Shown: one piece after another, positions 15,288 through 25,407 of the stretch
Layout of the letters: every line of letters begins with the position of its first letter
Position numbering within the stretch: position 1 is the first letter of the stretch
Assembly: GCA_035363115.1 (NCBI GenBank)
Contig: DAOSEM010000003.1
Span: 124,001 to 188,000 of the forward strand
Source: Syntrophales bacterium
GTDB taxonomy: Bacteria; Desulfobacterota; Syntrophia; Syntrophales; PHBD01
Length of the DNA: 64,000 nucleotides
Direction of reading: 5' to 3'
The notes under the pieces: model-generated
The model's input: only the letters and a program-made list of their open reading frames with translations
Database searches by the model: none
Told to the model about the DNA's origin: nothing
Program-made: the position numbers and the translations under genes

Positions 15288-17492
15288 CTATGTGTTCGTT
15301 TCGCTGAGTTCGAAGATCCCCTCCACATCAAGAATCAGCCCGATCTGTCCGTCTCCCAGGATCGCACCGCCGGAGATCCCCCTGAGGTTTTTCATCCCGT
15401 CGCCCAGGCTCTTGATCACGACCTCTGTTTTCCCAAGGATCTCGTCGACCATGAGGCACTTGCTGCGGCCTTCGCCCTCCGTGAGGACCATGATCGCCTC
15501 CATGGGGTTCTGGATGGAGTCGCTGATGGAGAACAGGTCGTTCAGGCGGACCAGCGGGTAGAGACGGCCCATGGCGTGGATCATCTCTCCCTTGCCGACG
15601 GCGTTCGTGTAGGCATCCGAGGCGGGACGAAGCGCCTGCCGGATGGCCGTTGTGGGAAGAATGTACCGTTCCGGCCCCACCTGGACGATCATTCCGTCGA
15701 TGATGGCCAGTGTCAGGGGGAAACTCGTGACGAATCTCGTTCCCGCTCCCGATCGGCTTTCGATCTCGATCTTGCCCCGGAGTTTTTCCACGGCCTGCTT
15801 GACTACATCCATCCCCACACCGCGGCCGGAGACGTCGGTGACTTTCTCCGCTGTGGACAGCCCCGGCAGGAGGATCAGCCGGAACACCTCCTGGTCCGTC
15901 AGAATCTCCCCTCCCGAGATGAGGCCGTTCTTCTCGGCTTTCTTGATGATTTTTTCCCGGTTCAGGCCGCGCCCGTCATCGGAGATCTCAATGATGATGT
16001 TCCCTCCCCGGTGATAGGCCTTCAGACGGACGAGACCGCGCTCCGGCTTGCCGCTCTGGAGCCGCTCTTCCGGTGCTTCCAGGCCGTGATCGACGGCATT
16101 TCGCACCAGATGAACCAGGGGATTGTAGATCTCGTCGACCATGTTGCGGTCGATTTCGGTGTCCTCCCCGTCCAGCTCGATGCCGACGTTTTTCCCGTTG
16201 TTCTTCGCCAGATCGCGGATGAGGCGGGACATGCGCTGGAATGTCTGCTTGATGGGAACCATGCGCAGGCTGGTGGATGCCCGCTGGAGCCCCGATGTGA
16301 TCCTGGAGAACTGGGCCACGTTCTGGGTGAGCGCCCGGTCGGCGCTGAGCGTCCGGCTGATGTTCTGCTGGATCATGGAATGGGTGATGACGAGTTCCCC
16401 CACCATGTCGATGATGTCGTCGAGCTTCCGGATGTCGACCCGGATCGTGGCCGTATCGGCGGCCTGCTCAGCCTGCTTGCGGAGCGCCTGGGTGACCTGT
16501 TTCGGAGTGGCGATTCCCTCCTCGATCAGGGCCTCGCCGAGCTTCTTTCCCGGTTCGGCCTGCGTCGCCTTGAGACCCGCATCCAGGCCCCTTTCCGTGA
16601 TGACGCCGTCGGTCTTGAGGATCTCGCCCAGCTTTGCCGGCTTCTGGGCCGGTTCCGCGCGGCCCTCATCAATGGCCTTGATGCGCTCGTAGATGGATGT
16701 CGTATCGGCAAACTCCGCCGCTTCAATCCGGCCTTCCAGCTGTTCCTTGATCTGCAGGATCATGGACTTCAAGGCGTCCGAGCCGTCGAGCACGACATCG
16801 ATGACGGGAGGGGTCACCGTCAACTCGCCGTTGCGGGCCTTGTCCAGAAGGTTTTCCAGGTTGTGGGCCAGATCGCGGATGACGTTCAGATTGAGGAAGC
16901 CGGCAACACCCTTGATGGAATGAAACGGCCGGAAGATGACGTTGATGTACTCGCGGTCTTCCGGATTCTGCTCCAGGTTCAGGATGTTGACTTCGATCTC
17001 CCCGATGTATTCCAGGGATTCTATGATGAAATCGCGCACCAGCGCCTCGTCCTGAAACACGATGGCCTCCGGCTTTTCCTCCGGGGCGGCGGTTTCCGGC
17101 GACGCGGCCGCTTCCTCCGCTCCGCTTTCTCCCAGGGTGACTCCGGTGAGGGCTGTCACGCTCCGGAGAAACGCCGTCTGATCCGGTCCCGGCTGCGCAG
17201 GAAGGTCCGCGTCCCGGACCATGCCCTGCAGCAGCTGTAGGCCCGACTCGAGAGCGGCAAAGCCGGCCTTCTTGTCGTCCAGGGAGTCCAGCACCATTCG
17301 CTCCAGGAGGAGATTCATGCCGTCGGCAATCGTCCGGAGCGGCGCGAATTCTTCCGAGGCCGCTTCCTGGAGAAGGCCCTCCAGGTGGTTGAGGAACTTA
17401 CCCGCCGTGGGGATGTCGATTTCCTGTCCTTCCAGGAACAGGAAATCAGAGGCCATTTCATCGATTTTGCCTGCAAGCTTGTCTTTTTCCAT
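15288..17492 (-). CDS. cheA: Chemotaxis histidine kinase CheA with an MshEN-like insert
   Basis: A 734-residue CheA that phosphorylates CheY and CheB. Order: a helical N-terminal region (1-120), an HPt domain (about 148-255, FHSIKG with phospho-His191), an unusual segment at 287-340, dimerisation helices (349-415), the HATPase (N-box HLVRNAVDHG at 461-470, DDGRG at 505, GRGVGMD at 556) and a CheW-like P5 domain (601-734). The 287-340 segment has two 24-25-residue repeats starting KLGEIL and KLGEAL and matches the MshEN pattern [RK]LGxxL-xxxG-...-Q, where a P2 domain is normally found. It lies three bases after cheB. Confidence 0.94.
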   Translation of the reverse strand: MEKDKLAGKIDEMASDFLFLEGQEIDIPTAGKFLNHLEGLLQEAASEEFAPLRTIADGMNLLLERMVLDSLDDKKAGFAALESGLQLLQGMVRDADLPAQPGPDQTAFLRSVTALTGVTLGESGAEEAAASPETAAPEEKPEAIVFQDEALVRDFIIESLEYIGEIEVNILNLEQNPEDREYINVIFRPFHSIKGVAGFLNLNVIRDLAHNLENLLDKARNGELTVTPPVIDVVLDGSDALKSMILQIKEQLEGRIEAAEFADTTSIYERIKAIDEGRAEPAQKPAKLGEILKTDGVITERGLDAGLKATQAEPGKKLGEALIEEGIATPKQVTQALRKQAEQAADTATIRVDIRKLDDIIDMVGELVITHSMIQQNISRTLSADRALTQNVAQFSRITSGLQRASTSLRMVPIKQTFQRMSRLIRDLAKNNGKNVGIELDGEDTEIDRNMVDEIYNPLVHLVRNAVDHGLEAPEERLQSGKPERGLVRLKAYHRGGNIIIEISDDGRGLNREKIIKKAEKNGLISGGEILTDQEVFRLILLPGLSTAEKVTDVSGRGVGMDVVKQAVEKLRGKIEIESRSGAGTRFVTSFPLTLAIIDGMIVQVGPERYILPTTAIRQALRPASDAYTNAVGKGEMIHAMGRLYPLVRLNDLFSISDSIQNPMEAIMVLTEGEGRSKCLMVDEILGKTEVVIKSLGDGMKNLRGISGGAILGDGQIGLILDVEGIFELSETNT
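16473..16634 (-). other. Segment of cheA encoding a tandem MshEN-like motif
   Basis: Codes for CheA residues 287-340. Repeat 1 (287-311) reads KLGEILKTDG then VIT, Leu303, Leu307 and Gln311; repeat 2 (317-340) reads KLGEALIEEG then Val333, Leu337 and Gln340. The second repeat fits the published 24-residue MshEN consensus exactly; the first has its Gln one place late. MshEN domains (type II secretion and pilus ATPases) bind cyclic di-GMP. Binding here is inference. Confidence 0.6.
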
Positions 17493-17495
17493 GTC

Positions 17496-18527
17496 TCATA
17501 CCATTCGGATAATTTCGCCGGCGATGGAGGTCAGGGACATGACCCGGTCCGCTGCGCCGGCTTTGATGGCTTCCTTCGGCATTCCGAAAACAACGCAGGA
17601 CTTCTCGTCCTGGGCGATGGTCTTCGCCCCTGCCTTCTTCATTTCCAGGAGCCCTTCCGCGCCGTCGCTCCCCATCCCTGTCAGGATGACGCCGACGGCA
17701 TTGGCGCCGGCGTATCGCGCGGTCGACTTGAAGAGAATGTCCACAGCGGGTCGCTGGTGGTGCACCATCGGGCCCGTCTTGACCTCCACGTAGTACTGGG
17801 CGCCGCTGCGCCGGAGGATCATGTGAAAATTGCCCGGCGCGACGAGGGCCGTGCCCGGCACCACGGGATCGTTGTTTTTCGCTTCGCGCACCGTCATCTG
17901 GCAGATTCCGTTCAACCGGTCTGCAAAGGCCGCGGTGAAATTGGCGGGCATGTGCTGGACGATCACGACGCCCGGCATGTCCGCGGGAAGCTTCGTCAGG
18001 ACCGCCTTGATGGCCTCCGTGCCGCCCGTGGAGGCCCCGATGGCGATCACCTTGTTGGTCGTCTCCGTCATGGACCGCTTGACCGTGGTTCTTTCCACGA
18101 CGGTCTCCTGTTTCTCCTGCGACCGGTCGCGAGACAGGTTGGCGACGGAAGCGGCCCGGATCTTGTCTACCAGCTCGGCCCGGATATCCGCCACGGAGTA
18201 GGAGCCGCCCGGCTTGGCCACGACATCCACGGCCCCGACGTCCAGGGCCTCCAGCGACATGGCGCTGCCCTTGGGCGTCAGGGAGCTGACGATGACGGTG
18301 GGAACGGGATAGTACTTCATCAGTTTCTTCAGGAAGGTCAGCCCGTCCATCCGGGGCATCTCGATGTCCAGGGTCAGAACGTCCGGCTTGAGCTGGACGA
18401 TCTTGTCCCGGGCGACGAAGGGATCCGGTGCGGTGCCGACCACCTCGATGTCCGGATAGGTGGACAGCTCCTTTGTGAATACGTTCCGGACGATGGCCGA
18501 GTCGTCTACAATGAGCACTTTGATCAT
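17496..18527 (-). CDS. cheB: Chemotaxis methylesterase CheB
   Basis: A 343-residue response-regulator methylesterase that removes methyl groups from receptors. Receiver domain with DD at 8-9 and phosphoacceptor Asp54 in LDIEMPRMDG; linker about 125-157; esterase domain with the catalytic triad Ser166 (IGASTGG), His192 (VQHMP) and Asp288 (TGMGSDG). Full length and all key residues present. It overlaps nothing: three bases separate it from cheA, and it follows the cheY-like gene by 24 bases in the same operon. Confidence 0.96.
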   Translation of the reverse strand: MIKVLIVDDSAIVRNVFTKELSTYPDIEVVGTAPDPFVARDKIVQLKPDVLTLDIEMPRMDGLTFLKKLMKYYPVPTVIVSSLTPKGSAMSLEALDVGAVDVVAKPGGSYSVADIRAELVDKIRAASVANLSRDRSQEKQETVVERTTVKRSMTETTNKVIAIGASTGGTEAIKAVLTKLPADMPGVVIVQHMPANFTAAFADRLNGICQMTVREAKNNDPVVPGTALVAPGNFHMILRRSGAQYYVEVKTGPMVHHQRPAVDILFKSTARYAGANAVGVILTGMGSDGAEGLLEMKKAGAKTIAQDEKSCVVFGMPKEAIKAGAADRVMSLTSIAGEIIRMV

Positions 18528-18551
18528 GGCTGCGATCCGTCCTTCTCGTTG

Positions 18552-18974
18552 TTAGAAATCACTGGTTCCCGAGTCGTCCTGGTATGTCCCTTCTTCGGTG
18601 AGTCCCAGGATGCGGTACAACTCCGACCGCAGCTCCTCCGGTACAAAGGGTTTCTTGAGAAACCCCCGGGCACCCATGCGCTCCGCCTCTTCGATCCGCT
18701 CGCGGTTTCCCTCGGTGGAGACCATGATCACGGGAATCTCCTGGAACAGCTTGTCCCTCTTCAGCTCCTGCAATAGTTCCATTCCGTTCATTTCCGGCAT
18801 GTTGATGTCGGAGATGATGACGTCCACCCAGTGCCGGGAAAGGATCTCCAGGGCCTGGCGTCCGTTGGCCGCCTCGAAGCATTCCGCTACGGGGATCCCC
18901 GACAGGTTGATGACCTTGCGGATGACGGCCCTCATGGAAAGCGAATCGTCGGTGATGAGGATGTTGAAGGACAT
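18552..18974 (-). CDS. CheY-like receiver in the main che operon
   Basis: A 140-residue single receiver. DD at 9-10, phosphoacceptor Asp56 in ISDINMPEMNG, Ser-Thr after strand 4 (VSTEGNRE) and KKPF for the conserved Lys. It differs from the CheY at 25408, which has the more classical TAEA segment, and it carries a 15-residue acidic tail ending TSDF. It lies between cheR and cheB, so it is either the motor output regulator or a phosphate sink; the sequence cannot decide. Confidence 0.9.
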   Translation of the reverse strand: MSFNILITDDSLSMRAVIRKVINLSGIPVAECFEAANGRQALEILSRHWVDVIISDINMPEMNGMELLQELKRDKLFQEIPVIMVSTEGNRERIEEAERMGARGFLKKPFVPEELRSELYRILGLTEEGTYQDDSGTSDF

Positions 18975-19001
18975 GTGGTCTCCTTTGTGCGGCGGCCCGC
19001 C

Positions 19002-19841
19002 CTATTTCCTGTAAATGCTGGGCTGCACGTAGTGGAACTGGTGGTCCAGGCCCGTCAGGGTTTCCGAGTGGCCGATAAAGAGGTGGCCGCCGGGCAAAAG
19101 GACGTCGTGAAAGCGCCTGACGACCCCGCTCTGGGTTTTCTTGTCGAAATAGATCATCACGTTCCGGCAGAAAATGAGGTCAAACGGATGCGTGAAACGG
19201 GGGACCTCCATCAGGTTGAACCGCTCGAAGCTGATCTGCCGGCGGAGTTCCGGCTTGACCCGGAGCTGGCCCTCGGATGCGCCCGTGCCGTACTGAAAGT
19301 ACCGTTTCATCATCGGCGGAGGGACGCCTTTCACCTTGTCCGCCGGGTACACGCCCTGCATGGCCGTGCGGAGAACACGGGTGGAGATGTCCGTGGCGGT
19401 GATTTGAAAAGGCACGGGCCGGTCCCTGAGACCCTCGCTCAAGCACATGGCGACGGAGTAGGGCTCCTCGCCGGTGGAGCAGCCCGCCGTCCAGATCCGG
19501 ATTGCCTCCGTCCTTCCCTTCTTCTCCTTCTCTCTGGCAAGCTCGGGAAGGAGGGCCGTCAGTTTCTGAAAATGCTTTTCCTCCCGGAAGAAGTACGTGA
19601 CGTTGGTGGAAATGGAGTCGATCATGGTGATCAGCTCCTCCGTTCCCTCCGCCGTCGTCACATACTTGTAGTAATCCAGGAAGGACTTGAACCCCCCTTC
19701 CCGCAGGCGCTTGCCGAGTCTTGCCTTGACCAGGTCCTTCTTGCCCTCGTGCAGGCAGATGCCGCACTGCTCGTAGACGAGACGGCTGATCTTGTCGTAC
19801 TCGTTATCCTTCAGTTCTGTGGCGGACTGAAAGAGTGTCAT
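19002..19841 (-). CDS. cheR: Chemotaxis receptor methyltransferase CheR
   Basis: A 279-residue SAM-dependent glutamate methyltransferase. The N-terminal helical domain (1-75) is followed by TNVTYFFRE, the SAM-binding motif IWTAGCSTGEEPYS (about 118-131), ATDIST (acidic SAM contact) and FDLIFCRNVMIYF. The insert containing GVPPPMMKRYF belongs to the beta-subdomain region that in pentapeptide-dependent CheR proteins holds the receptor tail. The receptor encoded one base upstream ends in EFKDF, a candidate for that tether. Confidence 0.95.
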   Translation of the reverse strand: MTLFQSATELKDNEYDKISRLVYEQCGICLHEGKKDLVKARLGKRLREGGFKSFLDYYKYVTTAEGTEELITMIDSISTNVTYFFREEKHFQKLTALLPELAREKEKKGRTEAIRIWTAGCSTGEEPYSVAMCLSEGLRDRPVPFQITATDISTRVLRTAMQGVYPADKVKGVPPPMMKRYFQYGTGASEGQLRVKPELRRQISFERFNLMEVPRFTHPFDLIFCRNVMIYFDKKTQSGVVRRFHDVLLPGGHLFIGHSETLTGLDHQFHYVQPSIYRK

Positions 19842-19842
19842 C

Positions 19843-21717
19843 TTAGAAATCCTTGAACTCGCCGTCTTCGAGGGGGATGATGTCCTTGGGTTTCATCCCT
19901 TTTGCCGGGGCTGTGCCGGCCGCGGGGGGACGCTTCAGGGTCGGAAGGCGGAGCTTTCGCGCAGGACCTTCCGACAGATGTAGGGCACCGTGCCCGTTGG
20001 AGCTGCTGCCGCCGATGACGGAAAGGAGCTCCATGGACACCTGCTTCATCTGCTCAGCCTGGGCGTTCATCTCTTCCGAGGCGGAGGCCGATTCCTCGGC
20101 GTTCGCCGCCGTCTGCTGGGTGACCTTGTCCATCTCCGCGACGGCCTTGTTGATCTGGTCGATGCCCTGGGCCTGCTCGCTGGAGGCGGCGGCGATCTCC
20201 CCGACCAGCTCCCCGACCTTGGCGGAGTTTACGGCAACCTCGCTGAAGGCCTCGCTTGTTTTCCCCACCAGATCGGACCCTTCCCGGATCTTCTTGACGG
20301 TGCCCTCGATCAGGCCCGAAGTGTTCTTCGCGGCCTCGGCGGCCCGCATGGCCAGGTTCCGGACCTCTTCCGCCACGACGGCAAATCCCGCCCCGGCCTC
20401 CCCGGCCCGCGCCGCCTCCACGGCCGCGTTCAGGGCCAGGAGGTTGGTCTGGAAGGCGATCTCGTCGATGGTCCGGATGATCTTGGAGGTCTCCTCGCTC
20501 GCCGCAGTGATCTCCCGCATGGAGCTGGTCAGATGTTCCATGGAATCGTTGGCCTTCTTCACGACGGTGTTGGCCTGCTTCATGAGGGCGTCCGCCTGGG
20601 AGGCGTTGCCGGCGTTCTGTTTCGTCATGGAGGACATCTCTTCCAGGGAGGAGGAGGTCTCTTCCAGGGCCGCCGCCTGCTCGGAGGCTCCCTCCGCCAG
20701 GGACTGGCTGGAGGCGGAGACCTCACCCGCCGCTGCGGAAACCTGCTGCGCCGCCTCGCCCAACTGGTCGGCAGAGTGTGTGATGGGACGGCTGATGCTG
20801 CGGGCGAAGAAGAGGACGCCCACGACGGTCAGGGCCAGGAAGCCGACGGCGATGACCAGGATGAAGTTCCGGATCATGTGGGCCGCCGCGAGAAACTCCT
20901 GCTGATCCTGGGTGAAGCAAACGGACCAGCCGGTGAGCTGAACCGGGGCGAAGCCGGCGATCTTGGCGACGCCGTTGAAGACATACTTCTCCGTGCCGGT
21001 GTCTTTCGCGATCATCCGCTGGGAGATTTTTTCCATGCCCTGCATCTTGGTAGCGTTGAGCTCCAGGATGAATTCCTTCTTCGGGTGGGCGATGACGGTA
21101 CCCACGTGGTCGGTCATATAGGCGTACCCTGTCTTCCCGATCTTGACAGAGACGATCTGCTCGACGAGAAAGTCGATCTTCAGGGCGACCGCCACGATCC
21201 CCCGGAACTCGCCGTTGCCTCCCACAATGGGGGCGGCCACGACCGCGACGGGACTCCCCGTCTTCTTGGACTTGATGACGGACCCGACGTTTGCCTTGCC
21301 GGCCTTCGCCGCGGCGAAATAGTCCCGTTCGCCGATGTTGATGCCGACATAGGATCCGCCGACGCCGTCCGCGCGGATCGCGCCGGTCGAATCGGTCACG
21401 AAGATCGTCTCGTAGTCATGGCCGATCTTCTTCATGGTTGCCGTCAGGCGCTGGGTCGCCCCGTCGATTTTGCCGCTTGTCGCCTCGATTACGTTCACGT
21501 CGGCTGCGATCCCGGAGATGAGCTTTATTTCCTCCAGGAGCGCCATGTTGACGAGTCCGCTTACGTTCTTTGCGACGAGCTCGACCTGGTTTTCCGAGAT
21601 GTCGGTCAATGCCTCGGACGACTTCCAGGCGCTGAACGTGCCGACCACGATCAGCGGGATCAGGACAATCAGGATTCCGCCGGTGATGAGTTTGAAGTTC
21701 AAAGACCGCTTCTTCAT
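19843..21717 (-). CDS. Methyl-accepting chemotaxis protein, dCache type, first gene of the che operon
   Basis: A 624-residue receptor. TM1 at about 9-30, a dCache periplasmic sensor (about 32-285; GERDYFAAAKAGK, GKTGYAYMTDHVG and FAPVQLTGWSV are typical), TM2 at about 287-310, and a signalling domain with the standard tip. The tail is Pro/Lys-rich and ends EFKDF, as in the receptor at 9544. The start MKKRSLNF at 21717 is chosen over a longer frame because AGGAGGCG lies just upstream and TM1 then begins at a normal position. A sigma-54-type promoter lies 74-89 bases upstream of the start. One base separates it from cheR. Confidence 0.92.
   Translation of the reverse strand: MKKRSLNFKLITGGILIVLIPLIVVGTFSAWKSSEALTDISENQVELVAKNVSGLVNMALLEEIKLISGIAADVNVIEATSGKIDGATQRLTATMKKIGHDYETIFVTDSTGAIRADGVGGSYVGINIGERDYFAAAKAGKANVGSVIKSKKTGSPVAVVAAPIVGGNGEFRGIVAVALKIDFLVEQIVSVKIGKTGYAYMTDHVGTVIAHPKKEFILELNATKMQGMEKISQRMIAKDTGTEKYVFNGVAKIAGFAPVQLTGWSVCFTQDQQEFLAAAHMIRNFILVIAVGFLALTVVGVLFFARSISRPITHSADQLGEAAQQVSAAAGEVSASSQSLAEGASEQAAALEETSSSLEEMSSMTKQNAGNASQADALMKQANTVVKKANDSMEHLTSSMREITAASEETSKIIRTIDEIAFQTNLLALNAAVEAARAGEAGAGFAVVAEEVRNLAMRAAEAAKNTSGLIEGTVKKIREGSDLVGKTSEAFSEVAVNSAKVGELVGEIAAASSEQAQGIDQINKAVAEMDKVTQQTAANAEESASASEEMNAQAEQMKQVSMELLSVIGGSSSNGHGALHLSEGPARKLRLPTLKRPPAAGTAPAKGMKPKDIIPLEDGEFKDF
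20159..20499. repeat. 341-bp tract identical to 9881-10221
   Basis: Partner of the identical tract in the receptor gene at 9544; see that entry. Outside it, the two genes show scattered third-position differences in the signalling domain and unrelated periplasmic sequence. Confidence 0.85.
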
Positions 21718-21790
21718 GAAAAATCGCCTCCTTGCATCTATTTCGGCCCTCGCGGGGTCGTTGCGGGAATTATGCGTCTGGGCAGTCCAA

Positions 21791-21806
21791 AGCAATTTTA
21801 GGGCCA
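21791..21806 (-). promoter_or_regulatory. Sigma-54-type promoter of the mcp-cheRYBA-mcp-cheW operon
   Basis: Minus strand reads TGGCCC-TAAAA-TTGCT: GG and GC spaced by ten bases, one mismatch from TGGCAC-N5-TTGCW. Transcription would start near 21780, giving an untranslated leader of about 63 bases before the ATG at 21717. Confidence 0.7.
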
Positions 21807-22015
21807 TCTTGATTTTGCGATTGTTCCGGACGATCTCGTATCGCCTGCCCGTCGCGTAGCGGGAAAACGACAGGGAATCACGATGCAGCAGGGAAAGCCG
21901 GTTCTGCGGTATTGCTGCGATGTGCCACCGTTTCTCCGACGGATCGAAAGACGGGACAGGTGCGAGGGGTAACCGGGAGGGACGAAAAGATAATGATTCC
22001 AGCCTTACAAATTGC

Positions 22016-22044
22016 TTGACAATTCCTGTCATGAAATTGACAAT
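22016..22044 (+). promoter_or_regulatory. Candidate sigma-70 promoter of the activator gene at 22079
   Basis: TTGACA (22016-22021), 17-base spacer, GACAAT (22039-22044, four of six matches to TATAAT). Start would be near 22051 and the ATG is at 22079. This would let the activator be made independently of sigma-54. Confidence 0.5.
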
Positions 22045-22078
22045 CCGTCAAACCCTTGGAGTCGGAGGAGAAAAACCC

Positions 22079-23449
<1,371 letters not shown>

Positions 23450-23515
23450 CCACTTCCTGTTTTGTTCCCGAAATGGACCTTCCTTTGTCGTCCGGCGTCG
23501 AGGCCTTTTTGAGTG

Positions 23516-23531
23516 TGGTCTCGAATTTGCA
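23516..23531 (+). promoter_or_regulatory. Sigma-54-type promoter upstream of cheD
   Basis: TGGTCT-CGAAT-TTGCA: GG-N10-GC spacing is exact and the -12 element is perfect; the -24 element departs at three less conserved positions. The start would be near 23542, thirty bases before the GTG of cheD. Confidence 0.55.
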
Positions 23532-23571
23532 TTGCCGCATCCTGAAATGATTCCTCGCTCAGGATGGCAAG

Positions 23572-24051
23572 GTGGATATCGTCGTCGGCATTTCTGACAT
23601 CAAGTGCAGCAACCGGAAAGAGGACGTCCTCGTGACCTATGCGCTGGGATCCTGCATCGCCGTGGCCGTCCATGATCCCGTGGCCGGGGTGGCGGGACTG
23701 CTTCATTTCATGCTCCCCGATTCCACCCTCGACCAGGCGAAGGCGGGCCAGGCGCCGGCCATGTTCGCCGATACGGGGATCCCCATGCTGTTCAAGTCCT
23801 GCTATCAACTGGGCGCCGAGAAGAAGAGAATGACCGTCAAGGTGGCCGGTGGAGCCAGCATTCTGAACGATACGGACTACTTCCGGATCGGGAAGAAAAA
23901 CATCACGGCCATGAGAAAGATCTTCTGGAGGAACAATGTCCTGATCAATGCGGAAGATACGGGGCTGAATTTCAACCGGACGGTTCGACTCAGCGTGTCC
24001 GACGGCAAGTGCCTCGTCAAGGTGTCGAACGGAACTTTGAAGGAAATCTAA
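23572..24051 (+). CDS. cheD: Chemoreceptor glutamine deamidase CheD
   Basis: A 159-residue CheD. It deamidates receptor glutamines and in CheC-containing systems exchanges with phosphatases. The catalytic Cys28 (ALGSCIAV) and His45 (LLHFMLP) are present, followed by KVAGGASIL and the C-terminal KCLVK. It starts with GTG at 23572, with AGGA six bases upstream. It directly abuts the HDOD gene (no gap) in a cheD-HDOD-cheX-like-cheY-cheX series, which places adaptation and CheY dephosphorylation genes together. Confidence 0.94.
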   Translation: MDIVVGISDIKCSNRKEDVLVTYALGSCIAVAVHDPVAGVAGLLHFMLPDSTLDQAKAGQAPAMFADTGIPMLFKSCYQLGAEKKRMTVKVAGGASILNDTDYFRIGKKNITAMRKIFWRNNVLINAEDTGLNFNRTVRLSVSDGKCLVKVSNGTLKEI

Positions 24052-24897
24052 ATGGTCGAGAAAATACTGCAGTCCATCCGAAAGCTGCCCGCGTTTCCGG
24101 CCTCCGTGCAGAAAGTCGCGGATCTGCTGCGGGACGACGACTATTCGACCCAGGATCTGGTGAAGGTCATCCAGTACGATCAGGCCATCACCGCCAACAT
24201 TATGAAAATGAGCAACTCCGCGTATTTCGGCTCAAGGCAGAAGATCCGGACCATCCATGAAGCCGTGGTCTTCCTGGGGCGGAGACATCTCCAGTCCGCC
24301 GTGTTCACCGCCGGCGCGTCCCGTTTTTTCCAGGCGTCCAAGGGCGGCTACGTGGACAAGGGGAAGGCGCTGTGGGAACACTCGGTCGCCGTAGCCGTGA
24401 TGTCCCAGATCCTCTCCCGGCAGCTGCGCAAGCGCGAGGACCAGGAGCTCTACACAGCGGCCTTGATGCACGACATCGGGAAACTGATCCTGGGGGAATT
24501 CGTCCAGGACGCCTTCGAGAAGATCCAGGTCCTGATGGAACGCAGAAGCTGTTCCTTCCTGGAAGCGGAGGAGGAGATCCTGGGAATCAACCATGCGGAG
24601 CTGGGAGGAAGGATCGCCGATCAGTGGAATTTTCCGCCGGCGATCCGGGACGGGATTGCGTTCCACCATCGCCCGGACCTCCTCGAGGACGAAAATTCCA
24701 ATGCCGGCCTGATTTATCTTTCCGATCAGTTCTGCCTGATGGCGGGCATTGACGGAGGACTCGACGGCCTTGCCCACCGGGGCATCGGTTCGGTCATGAA
24801 ACAGTTCCAGCTCCGGGAGGTCGACCTGGAAAAGAACCTGATCGTCCTTCTCGACGAGCTCGACAAGGCGGCGGACGTCCTGCATCTGGTCAATTGA
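24052..24897 (+). CDS. HDOD-domain signalling protein
   Basis: A 281-residue protein with an HDOD domain (about 8-205), a catalytically uncertain relative of HD phosphohydrolases. LPAFPASVQKVADLL, the MKMSNSAYFG segment and LMHDIGKL are recognisable, and the ILGINHAELG region follows. It lacks GGDEF, EAL or receiver domains. Such proteins are common beside chemotaxis and flagellar genes in deltaproteobacteria, but their biochemical role is mostly unknown. It starts immediately after the cheD stop codon, so translation is probably coupled. Confidence 0.88.
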   Translation: MVEKILQSIRKLPAFPASVQKVADLLRDDDYSTQDLVKVIQYDQAITANIMKMSNSAYFGSRQKIRTIHEAVVFLGRRHLQSAVFTAGASRFFQASKGGYVDKGKALWEHSVAVAVMSQILSRQLRKREDQELYTAALMHDIGKLILGEFVQDAFEKIQVLMERRSCSFLEAEEEILGINHAELGGRIADQWNFPPAIRDGIAFHHRPDLLEDENSNAGLIYLSDQFCLMAGIDGGLDGLAHRGIGSVMKQFQLREVDLEKNLIVLLDELDKAADVLHLVN

Positions 24898-24924
24898 AAG
24901 GGCGGATTCCAGAGGGGAGAGAGT

Positions 24925-25383
24925 ATGAAGAAGCAGGGATACGGAGAAACCGAGCAGCAACTGGTCAAGGCCATCTTCGATGTCTTTGAGAAGATGTATT
25001 ACCTGTACCTGGAGCCGCTGGAGGGAGAAGAGAGCGCGCCGTCATGGCAGGCCTCGATCGGGTTCACGGGAGTCCTGAACGGACGGTTTGACGCCTGGTT
25101 CAGCGGGGAGATCGCCACGGCAATGGTGGAGAACAGCCTGGTCCTGGAAGGGGATGATGTGACGGACGCCCTGAGGGAGGACTGCCTCAAGGAGTGCGTC
25201 AACATGATATGTGGCAGTTTTCTCCGGCTGGTCGACTCCGACCGCATTGCGAATCTCACGCTGCCGTCCTGCGGAAGGGCGGATGCGGCACCTGTGCCGG
25301 CGGAAGGCGGGGAGGCGGGGGAGATCCATCTCCGGTTCGATGCCGACGGGATGCAGGTCGTGTTCAGGGCAACGATTTCATAA
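24925..25383 (+). CDS. Divergent CheX-like protein
   Basis: A 152-residue protein with one CheX/CheC-type module: strand GFTGVLNGRFDAWFS, then helix DCLKECVNMICGSFL, whose Glu90 and Asn93 occupy the positions of the CheY-P phosphatase pair. It is divergent from the CheX at 25806 and is interrupted by an Ala/Gly/Pro-rich loop (about 118-135). It lies immediately upstream of cheY, so CheY-P is the likely substrate. Family assignment rests on the E-x2-N helix and general layout. Confidence 0.75.
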   Translation: MKKQGYGETEQQLVKAIFDVFEKMYYLYLEPLEGEESAPSWQASIGFTGVLNGRFDAWFSGEIATAMVENSLVLEGDDVTDALREDCLKECVNMICGSFLRLVDSDRIANLTLPSCGRADAAPVPAEGGEAGEIHLRFDADGMQVVFRATIS

Positions 25384-25407
25384 GGTACATAGAAAGGGGC
25401 ACCCAAT

